NCBI RefSeq assembly: GCF_028640845.1
Contig: NC_080540.1
Coordinates: 279,883,524 to 279,947,523 of the forward strand
Reading direction: 5' to 3'
DNA length: 64,000 nt
DNA from: Ahaetulla prasina
Taxonomy: Eukaryota > Chordata > Lepidosauria > Squamata > Colubridae
The notes under the pieces were generated by a model, which was not told the origin of the DNA, ran no database searches, and saw only the letters and a list, made by a program, of their open reading frames with translations. Every line of letters begins with the position of its first letter. Position 1 is the stretch's first letter. The translations under genes were made by a program, and so were the position numbers. Below are positions 48,626 through 59,700 of this stretch, piece after piece.

Positions 48626-49049
48626 CTGTGATGGCGAACCTATGGCATGCATGCCACAGGTGGCACATGGAGCAATATCGGTGGGCACGTGGGCTCAGCT
48701 CCGGTGCGCATGCATGCACCGGCCAGCTGATTTTCGGGCCTTCTGGGCCCAACAGAAATCACCAAACGGGCCATTTCTATCCTCCAGAGGGCCTCCTGGG
48801 GGTGGGGAAGGCCATTTTCACCCTCCCAGACTCCTAGAAAGGCTCTGGAGCCTGTGGAGAGTGAAAAACAGGCCTACTGGGCCCACCGTGCCATTGTGTG
48901 CCAAAAGCGGAGGGGAAGCGCGGATGGGTCATGCGCACATGCGTGGGGGGCGGGGTGCATAGAATTATGGGTGTGGGCACGTGTGTGCGTGACCCCCCCG
49001 TGGTCCCCCTGCTTTTGGCACACAATGGCAAAAAAATTACCCATCACTG
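48626..49049. mobile_element. hAT MITE (CAGTGATGGCGAACC family)
   Basis: Ends ctgtgatggcgaacctatgg and acccatcactg, with a perfect 8 bp duplication GTTTATAT at 48618-48625 and 49050-49057. Related to 14085-14430. Confidence 0.9.
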
Positions 49050-49535
49050 GTTTATATTATTCATATCCACAAGGCACTGTGTAGACCAAGACAGGGAGTG
49101 GTTTTAGGAGGGAAGTTCTCAAATTAAGACAGGAGAAATCTACCAATCCTAATAACAACGTAGAACTTCTTGGGGAGCAGCAAAGAGGATGGATTACACT
49201 ATTGTCTCTTTTCTGAATGTTCAGAGCTTCTTCCTAGTTACTCTGGAAAAAAAGGATGCTACATTGAAGGAACTTGCTCCAATTCAGCAAGATTTATTTT
49301 TCATTAAACGGTCAGGAATCGCAAGATAGATCCACAAGATCAAGTGCTCCAGTATCGTCTGATTACTGCTGAATCATAATAAGGAAGATGTGGAAATTCT
49401 CCAATATCTGCACTGTCATAATTCCATCCAGCCATTCAGACCTGGGTTCTTGAACCCAAATGAAAATGGCGGTAGATAGAACATTAATTCCTAAAGATTT
49501 TGTTCTGAATCTTAACTGACTTCACAAAATAATGT

Positions 49536-49707
49536 CTGTGGAGATTCTGTCATCCAGGGTTGTCTCTTTTGTTTTTGTTTGAAGATGTTTCATTTCTGAT
49601 CAAGAAGCTTCTGCAAGTCTGTTCTGAAGAAGCTTCTTAGATGAGAAATGAAACATCTTCAAGGAAAAACGAAATCCAGTTGTCTTTTGAAAAAGCACTC
49701 TTAGAGC
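49536..49707. mobile_element. Fold-back MITE abutting the IL7R stop codon
   Basis: ttgaagatgtttcatttctg near 49589 pairs with gaaatgaaacatcttcaagg near 49643. Relative of 43545-43800. The left terminus gtctgtggagattctg is present. The right end fades at about 49690-49707, where the IL7R stop codon lies (49701-49703). Confidence 0.75.
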
Positions 49708-50198
49708 CCCTTATTTTCAAAAAAGCTTGCCATTGTGACGTAGGTTTCTTCTTTATTTAATACCCTGGTCTCCCCGTTGGAATAAGTGTGGTCACAAGAC
49801 CCTGTTTTTAATTCAGGGGGGGAAATGTGGTCTATTGGGACCATGGAATATTTACACAGATCATTGCTGTTCCAGCCATGTTGGTCAGCAATTCTGCCCT
49901 CATTGTAGAGATTGATGCTGAGGAGTGAATGATCATCAGAGGTGTCCTCACTTCCACCGTGGAGCTTGCCCTTCATCTCTGTTGACAACATTCCTTCATA
50001 TGCCAGAGGGAGCTTCAACCATCCATGATGAATATGGTTCAAGTTGCTTTTTGGTTCCACCAAATCCTCAGTCTCTGCATCCAGATTATATGGAGGGGGC
50101 TGAAGGTGGGCAACTTCTGATTTAGCCTGGATGCTCTCCACCTTATGGATGTCAACATATCCCAGACTCTCAGGGTTAAAGAAACTGGCGTCAGAGTT
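49701..50198 (-). CDS. IL7R: IL7R coding exon 8 (cytosolic tail)
   Basis: The acceptor is ttatctgtgtag. It starts [20 protein letters not shown] and ends [17 protein letters not shown]. The YVTM is a YxxM motif as at the mammalian C-terminus, and KYSMV is a second tyrosine site. The stop TAA is at 49701-49703. Confidence 0.95.
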   Translation of the reverse strand, partial: NSDASFFNPESLGYVDIHKVESIQAKSEVAHLQPPPYNLDAETEDLVEPKSNLNHIHHGWLKLPLAYEGMLSTEMKGKLHGGSEDTSDDHSLLSINLYNEGRIADQHGWNSNDLCKYSMVPIDHISPPELKTGSCDHTYSNGETRVLNKEETYVTMASFFENKGL

Positions 50199-53100
50199 CT
50201 ACACAGATAAGAAGATATTTATCCGGGAATAAGTTCAATGTATTTCCAAAGTTGTAAAGTAAAGACATTAATTCGTTAAAAAATATATATATACAGGTAG
50301 TCCTCGACTTACGATCACAATGGAGCCCAATATTTCTGTGGCTAAGTGAAACATTGTTTAAGTGAGTTTTGCCCCATTTTACGACCTTGCTTGCCACAGC
50401 TGTTAAGTGAATCTCTGCAGTTGTTAAGTTAGTAATGTGGCTACTAAGCGAATCTGCATTGTCAGAAGGTCGCAAAAGTGGATCACATGATCCCAGGACA
50501 CTACAACCGTCATAAATATGAACCAGCTGCCCAGCATCCCAATTCTGATCAGGTGACTGTGGGGATGCTGCAACAGTCGTAAGTATGAAAAATGGTCATA
50601 AATCACTTTTTTTCAGTGATGTTGTAACTTCAAACGGTCATTAAATGAACTGTGGTAAGTATATCTCGCTTAGCAACAGAAGTCTGGGGCTCAGTTGTGT
50701 CCATAAGTTGAGGACTACCTGTATTTCATTTTATGTTGAAGGTCTGCAGGCAGGGCTACTTTTTCCTGAAATAAAAGTACTAACCTTTCTTAGTTTGTTG
50801 CAGAATTTATCCAGAGTTTTTTTATGGTTAGGGATGGTGGGCCAAACAATTGCTTTGATCCTGAAGATGATTAAAAGCAACATTAGTTAGGAACTATCTT
50901 TCAGTAACCTTCATGAATAAGTCTTATATGAATTAGAATTGTGATTGTTTTTTTAAAAAATTACCTGTTTTTCCAAAATATTGGAACCAGAAGAATTACA
51001 ACAAAAAGCACGAAGAAGCTTGCAGTAGATACAGTTATCAGGACAACTTTGTCTGAGGAAAGAAATCTTAGCTCTAAAAATGATACAGATTTTCATTGGG
51101 AATCAAAGCATGACATTACAGGTAATATCCATTTTATATGAGACATTCATTAATTAACCTCCAGAAACCTATGTCCTGCCAGAACCCAGCTCTGGTGCTG
51201 GGTAACTTCTATTCCAGGGGTCTCCAACCTTGGCAACTTTAATACTTGTGGACTTCAGCTTCCAGAGTTCTTCAGCCAGCTTTGCTTTGCTGGCTGAGGA
51301 ATTCTGGGAGTTGAAGTCTACAAGTCTCAAAGTTGCCAACGTTGGAGACTCCTGTTCAGTTCTGTGCCATTAGCCTAGCTCCTGCCTATCTCATTTATGA
51401 TATATTTATTTATTTTATTTATTTATTTTGTCACAACAATATATATGACTATCATACAAAAGATTATATAGTATATAAACATATATATGAGTAAATATTA
51501 GGAGGTATAAGCATATATATATATATAAGAAGAAGAAAAGAAAAACAATAGGACAGGAACAGTAGGCACGTTTGTGCTCTTATGCACGCCCCTTATATAT
51601 GTATATGGTGTTTCATGATACTGATTGAAGGTGTTTACACATCAATTATGACTCCAGGCCTCATAACAATCCAAAATCTTACGTTTGTCCCCCATCTGAC
51701 ATTGCTCACCCATAATTCAACAAATTCAAGCAGGAAAGTTTGGAGATATATGCTTAAGGAATGAACACTGCAAAACCAATTCTTGCAGTCTTCTACGGTA
51801 AAGACATTCTATAGAAGAGGAACAAAGTACAAAGTTTTGTTCTTCGCTATTGTAGAAGGGAAGACTAGGTTTAATGGGACTATGCAACCGTACAGTAAAT
51901 TTGAATTAAACACTGCATGAAAATTCCTGACTGAGTAATTCAGCAACGGAATGAATTAAGTTGGTGACTTTGCTTCCACCAAAGTTCCCGCAGCAGAAGC
52001 TGGTGATCTCCAAGCTCCAATCCTTCTAATTATCAAGGACTCTTGGACTTCATGGTCTCATGACGTTTGTGGTGATACCTCTGGCCCCTGATTCTTCTTT
52101 GCTTTTCTTCCAATTCACCTAGAATTAAATGTCCTGCTTCTGACCAACCTCTTCTCTATATGTACTGAAATCAGATCCTAAATTGTCAACATAGTACAAT
52201 TACTCTATTACAGTACTCATTCCTCCATGCAGTATACTTTTATAAAACAGCTATGGGGGGGAGGGGTCTGGAAAGGAGGCAAGGCAGTTTTCCTGCCAAA
52301 AATTCTTTCCCACAGCTATTTGTGTCTTTGAAAAGTACACAATGAAAGAAATGTTAATCATTTAACATCACATCTGATAGGTAAGGCGTGGAATTTGGTC
52401 ATGATATATCAGCTATTGTCAATTATTAACTGGTACTGGTAGCAGTTATAACAATGGCATGTTATATTCAGAAAGCTTTGCTGATGTATAATTTTTTTGA
52501 CCCTAATCAAAGTACAGGTGGTCCTCAATCTATGGCCACAATTAAGCCAAAAATTTATGTTGTTAAGTGAGAAATTTAAGAGTTTTGTCCCATTTTTATG
52601 ACTTTTCTTGCCACATTTGTTAAGTGAATCACTGCAGCTGTTAAGTTAGTTACACGGTTGTTAAGTGAATCTGGCTTCCCCATTGCCTTTGCTGGTCAGA
52701 AGGCCACAAAAGGTGATCACATGACCCCAGGTCACTGCAACTGTCTTAAATGTGAGTCAGTTGTCAAGCATCCAAATGCAAATCACATGACCATGCGGGA
52801 AGCTGCAATCAATATATATATTGATGCTTATACCTGCTAATATTTACTCATATATATGTCTATATACTATATAATCCTTTTTATATGATGTTGTGACAAA
52901 AATAATAAATAAATAAATAAACGGTCCTGTCTGAAAAATGGACATAAGTCACTTTTTTCAGTACCATTGTAACTTCAAACAGTCACTAAGTGAACTGTTG
53001 TAAGGCGAGGATTACCTGTATTCTTTTTCTTCCATTTAATTGCATCTGATTCTCAGAGACTGTCTGGACAAGTTCCCGGCGAGGATTACTTCTGCTATTT

Positions 53101-53363
53101 TACCTTTTTATTTTGCCTCCCCTCCCCTCCATTCCTGGAGGACACCAATGTCTGGTTGAGCTACCAGTTTTTCAGGGCTAACCACCAAATATTAGAAACA
53201 TTTAATTGGATCCATGATGATTATATATACCATCATGGTATATATAATTTTTCTCAATCAGGATTCTGTGAATTTGTCCAGATTCAGCCAATTTTGTATT
53301 TAATTCTTGGTATACTGTGCATTTATAAATCTTTATTAATGTTTTAATATATATATAGGTTGC

Positions 53364-53413
<50 letters not shown>

Positions 53414-53498
53414 GTGATAGAGATAGGTGATAGATGATAGATAGACAGACAGACAGATAGATGGAGATAAATAGATGATAGACAGATAGATGATAGAT

Positions 53499-53596
<98 letters not shown>

Positions 53597-53710
53597 GATA
53601 GATAGATAGGTAGGTAGGTAGGTAGATGATAGAGATAGGTGATAGATGATAGATAGACAGACAGACAGACAGACAGATGGAGATAAATAGATGATAGATG
53701 ATAGATAGAT

Positions 53711-53779
<69 letters not shown>

Positions 53780-56700
53780 GATCTCTTCCTATTTTAACCA
53801 TAAGAGATTATCAGGCCTAAGTCCAAAGATGAAACAGTGAGATCAATCAAGACCAGTTCTTTATTTGTTTACACAGAATCGAGACTAAAGCTAAACCTTC
53901 TAACTTAATATATATAGCCTGGGGGATTCGAGGGTGTGGCTACCCTGAACCTTTTCCTCTCTTCTCCATTCTGTTCAGGACTGTTCAGTCTCTTGTTTTG
54001 GGCCCCTCTCTTCCCTCTCTTTGGGAAGCAGTGATGCCCCCCTCCCCATTATTCCTTCTCCAGCTGCACCTTCCATTGCAGATGTTGGGCTCAGAGGAAC
54101 GAAGGTCCAGAGTCACCCAATGAGTTGCATGAACAAACAGAAACTTCCTTGTCACAGTCCAACAGATTCACCATTGCGCCAGGCTATAAACATTTCTAAT
54201 ATTCTTGATTTCCAATAAGAATTAAATTAAAAATCTAGACTCACTTATTCCACTTGATGTCCTGGCTGAAGTTTTCAAATATTGGGATGAGCTCCAGTCA
54301 CTCCAGTAGCCTTTGTAATACTCTCCATTGGGCCTTGACCGAACTTTCATCTCATATCTTACTTCTGGCTCAAATTCCTTCCCCAGAAGTTTCAATCTAA
54401 CAAAATTAGATTCGGTAGTCTAAGACAGGAATAAATTTGAGAATTTTGTGTTAAGTTAAACAAAAATACTCAGCTCCCTGTAACAACATTCTTTCATTTT
54501 TACATAGCGAAATCCTTTTTACCTTAATGTGTTCTTCAAATTTGGCTGGGAATATGACAACATCCTACACTGGCATCCAGTAGATTATTTTTCCTCAAGA
54601 ATATATACCAAATTGTTCATGGAAAATGATCTGATTGGTGCATGATCAGAAAATGATCAGACCGTTTGGCTGCATTCATATACCACAAGTCAGTAGTGGT
54701 TTTCACTTACCTTTGCTACCGGTTCGGAACTGTGAGCATGCGCATGCGCAGTGTCCGTGATGATGTCTGGGCAGGTGGGCGGAGCCTCCCGCTGCTGCCG
54801 CTACCTGTTCGCCCGAACCAGGACGAATCGGTAGAAACCCACCACTGCCACAAGTGAAGAAGTATGGAAGTCACTTCTTTTTTTATTCCATTCATAGTCT
54901 GTTCTCCAACAAAATGCTGAAGCCCAGTGACAGACCGCATATGTCCATTTAAAAGATGGTTTTGGCTACTTTGGACAATGCTGGGAAGAATATCTAACTT
55001 AAATTCTGAAGTGCCAATAAAAGTCAATATAGTTTGTTTGTTTATGAGAATTTATATGGCTGCCCACTCATTCTCAGTGACTCAGAGAGCTAATACATGT
55101 AGTCGTTGAGTTACAATCGGAACTGAGCCAGAATTAGGGGCTCAATGACGGTCATTACATTCATCAATATTCAAGTGTTTGCCAACTGGTTCGTATTGAT
55201 GATGGATTGCAGTGTCCCGGGTCATGTGATCACCTTTTGCGACCTTCTGACAAGCAGAGTTAATGGGGAATCCTGCTTCAATTAATAGTAACAACTGCAG
55301 TGATTCACTTAACAACTGCGTCAAGAAAGGTCATAAAAAGGGGTGAAACTCACAATGAATGCCTCATTTAATTTTGGGCTCAATTATAGTCCTAAGTCAG
55401 GGAGTATCTGTACAAACTTTTGTGAAATGCATCTGGGACTGGGACAATGTAAGACATTCACGCTCTGTAGTCATAATAGGCCAACTAAAGTCTTGGATTC
55501 AAAACAGAAGGAATTCTATTAGCAGAAATAAGTCTGGATCTGCATTAGTTATCCTAATACTAAATCCTGCTAGAGGCAGAATTTAAACTAAACAGATGCT
55601 AAATCGGAAAGTTTGGGTCAAATCAAAAGCATTGCCTGAACAATGTTGGTAAGCTGAATTACAAATCTGTTTTGTTGTAATCAAGCAATGGTTTGCATTA
55701 GAGACTAACAGAAACAATTTGTGAGGGGAAAACATTTCCTCAGAAAAAAGAATGTTTCTTGTTAAATTCTCCATGTTTCCAGCCAGTTAATTATTTTCAT
55801 CACGAACTACTAGGGGTGAAGTTGGATATAGCAGCAGGGGCGGAATTTCTAACGTTAGGAAGGAATAAACTTAGGGGCTGGGAAGTGGCTCACCAGGCTA
55901 ATGTAGCCTGTTATTAACACACAGCTGCCTGCAGTTACAATTACTGCAGGTTCTAGTCCCACCAGGCCCAAGGTTGACTCAGCCTTCCATCCTTTATAAG
56001 GTAGGTAAAATGAGGACCCAGATTGTTGGGGGGGCAATAAGTTGACTTTGTAAATAAATATACAAATAGGATGAGACTATTGCCTTACACAATGTAAGCC
56101 GCCCTGAGTCTTCAGAGAAGGGCGGGATATAAATTCAAATAAAAAAAAAATAAACTTATAGAATAGAATAGAATAGAATTTTTTATTGGCCAAATGTGAT
56201 TGGACACACAAGGAGTTTGTCTTGGTGCATATGCTCTCAGTGTACATAAAAGAAAAGATACCTTCATCAAGGTACAACACTTACAACACTTAATGATGGT
56301 CATAGGGTACAAATTTAACACTTAATGATACAACACTTAATGATAATCATAGGGTACAAATAAGCAATCAGAAAATACATATGTATCAAGTGTATACACA
56401 CTCAAATCAAATCAAATCAAATCAAGTTTATTACAGTTGAAAACTGGAGACCAGAACCAATAAAAACACTTGGGATATCCAGTTAAAAATTCTAGAATAA
56501 AATAATAAATAACAGATAAAATCTGTATGAAAATCCCAATTTGGCAACCAATCTGTCAGTTATACATGGCCTAAATACAAGAATATCAATCCTTAAACTG
56601 TGAGGCCCATAGTCATTAAATACTAAAATGCAAAAGAGTAGTAATCCAAAAGGGTTTGCTACATTAGTTGTGTAAAATAGCTATGATGAATTCATCATGT

Positions 56701-59700
56701 GTTCCCGACGAATCCCCAGTGCTGCTGTGCAGAATCTAGCCACCTGTGCTGTAATCACAATCTGTTCGTACTTAAGCAGACACTGGAGATAAGCAGTGTC
56801 AGATAGGCCAGGATACCTATCAATTATTGGGGCAATATTTTTTTAAAAAATATCTTTATAGAAAGAGCATCATTCAAATATTGATTTCCATTGGCTTTTG
56901 AAAATAAAAACCTAGCCTATACTCCACGTTAGAAGTTAAAAACAGCTATTAGCTTTTTATTCACTCTAAACTTTTTAAAATTAGGCATAGGCTAAAGAAA
57001 AATTAACCAAGGCTCTCAAAACATAATTTGCATGGCATCATACACCAAACAGCCCTTGTTTGCAGGCATACCACTGAAAGCAAGTAGAAAATGCAAAACT
57101 ACTCATTCTTACTTACAGTCCAGTTTGTATTTTCTTGTCGGTAGGCTAACTGATGTATTAATTTGTTTTCAAGGAATGCGTTTGCTACATATGGCGTTGA
57201 GAATTGAACAAGATACTCATTTGCTTTTTCCTGGTAGGTGATATTTAAACCAAAAGGTGCTTCAGGTTTAACTGCAAAGGACAATGTAAAGATAAACAGC
57301 ACATACACACAGAAAATCACATGCACAAGTCTTAAACTGCTGGTTGTTTAAGCAAATTGTGAGCCCAAATTCAAATGAGGCCATGCGGGTAGTCTAGAAG
57401 ATTACCAAGGTCTAGAAGACTAGAAACCTCCAAGGTTTCTTCTAGCTCTGTTCTCATTGATTGATAGTCCTTGACTAAGAACCATTCATTTAATGGCTAT
57501 TTGAAGTTACGATACTGGAAAAAAGTGACTTATGACTGATCCACACATTTTTGTCCATTGCAGCATCCTCACAGTCATGTGATCAAAATTCAGGCACTTG
57601 GCAACTGGTAGGTATTTACAATGGTTGTGCTGTCCCAGGATCATGTGATTGTCCCTTTTAACTTTCCAAGGGGCTTCTGACAAGCAAAGTTAATGCAGGA
57701 AGCCAAAATTGCTTAAAGAATTCACTTAACAATTACAGTGATCACTTAACAACCATGGTGAGACAAGTGATAAATTCAGACCTGACTCATTTCACAACTG
57801 GCTTGCTTAGGAATGGACATTCTTGTCCCAGCTGGGTTGTAAATCAAGAACTACCTCTCCATAAATTTAAGCAAGGGTAGTTAATATTTAGATCTCTTCT
57901 CCTCCTTTAGTCAAACTTCATCACCTCTAGACTCAGAATCCAACTAAAACCAACAATTATTAAAAAAAATTATTTCTACCACATACTAGAATGCCTGTTT
58001 TCATACTTTTAAGCTACGATATATTAAAGCTGCAGTGATAGGAACATGACCCTGGAAAGCCTGATTAAACAGGGAAGCTTCCTTCTGAGTAGTTATGCAT
58101 ACAATAATATTCATAAATTAATCAGACTTATTTTTTGGCATGGAAGCATCATTTCAGTGTTAATTCACTGGCTAAAATACATCTAAATAGTTAAGGAAAT
58201 GATGTGTTGTACTTATTTTGCATCTGTGAATCTAGAAGTGTTTTTCAGAGTAACTTTAAGATCTGAGAACTTCAATTCCCAGATTTCCACAATCAGCATA
58301 CAATTCTGGGAGTTGAAGTCTACACATTGTAAACTTGCTGAGGTTGAACCAAATTGATCTACAGGGCAATTGCTTTGAACTATGTACAATCTTCCACCTT
58401 TTACAAGCAGATCCCTTTCCATGGTTTGGATCAACACCATAACATTCTTCTGGCAGTAGAGATCCTATCTTTTTCCTCCAAATTTGGAAATGGGAGAACA
58501 TAATTGACCACGAGTCTTTGGACTCTGTCTTGATATAACTAAACTTCATGTTGCTCCTGTTTTGGACAGGTTCAAAAATAAATCCAAATGGATCCCACAC
58601 TACACATTTGCTTACCAATATGAACAGCTTTCAATTTCTGGCAGTTTTTGCAAGAATTGGTCAAAGTGATTGTCAAGCAAACGTCCAAAAGACCAATAAG
58701 ATCGCTGCTGTCTATAGAACAATTGCCGACAAGGGGATTTTTCATGAAGCAGGATCGGGGTTGAGTCTCATACCTGTTACAAAATATGGTGTAGCAGTGA
58801 AATTTTGGAAAACCTGTCTAGCCAACTGGTTCTGGAAATAATTGAAAAGTAGAATAAAATAGACCTTCAGAAAGCTAGTCAGTTCATTAGAACTTAGACT
58901 GTAGTTTGAAAGCTGCTATAGAGTCTTATGGTTAGGAAAGTCATTGCAAGCTTCAGAGGAAGCATTGTGTTTGTTTTGGTCATTTAATTGAGAGACCATG
59001 TGAGAACTTTGGGCAGAAAAATTACTTTTATAGTTTGATAGACAAGTAAAAAATTGATACTGAGTTAATTTATGTTCACACAACAATACACAATCTTAAA
59101 CTGGTCAAATACAACAGCTATCCTACACTTTTCCTGATTCACTGTATTCCAAACTAACTAGGGCATTAGATACTCTTGATGGCAAAAAGATTCTTTTAAT
59201 ATCTTCTAATTTCCCCAATTATCTTGTGACCGAATATTATATCTTTATAATATATTTATAATATATAATGTTCTTTATAATATATAATGTTCTACAAATG
59301 AAGTCATGTAATATATCTGTGGTTAAAATAGAAATGCTTTGAGTTGTGTTGTTTACATATGCCCCATTCCAAAAGAACTGGCTAATAAGGGTATCCTTGG
59401 GCTAGAATTCTTAGCATTAAGAAATCTTTTCTGTCTTATCTTTAGCATTCATTCATTTTTATGGCAAAGTCCATTTTCCTTTACAAAACTTCATAGTCCT
59501 GGAAAGCCAGAAAAAATCATGTGCTTTATCAGCTAATTAAGTTAAAAGCAAGGTAAGTTAATAATTGACAATAAGTTGATTATTAAGTTAATAATCAGCA
59601 CCATTATGCTATATAAAACTTTCCTGTAAATTTCTCAGTAACGTTCACATCCTTTGCTAAAGTATCTCAAAATCTATCCTTTTTGTTTCTATCGATGAGG

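Noticed and set aside
53364..53777. CRISPR-like or coding repeat in the GATA array
   Set aside because: Uniform tetranucleotide repeat without spacers, in eukaryotic DNA. The open frame is low complexity (YLSI repeats).
58256..58618. 120-codon minus-strand open frame as a gene
   Set aside because: It lies in the IL7R intron next to exon 3, includes a MITE-like ggagttgaagtctacac piece, and resembles nothing known.
58776..58835. An alternative IL7R exon 3 upstream of 58773 (frame [19 protein letters not shown])
   Set aside because: The phases fitted, but it lacks all D1 cysteines. The 58616-58773 exon fits phase, length, cysteines and better splice sites.
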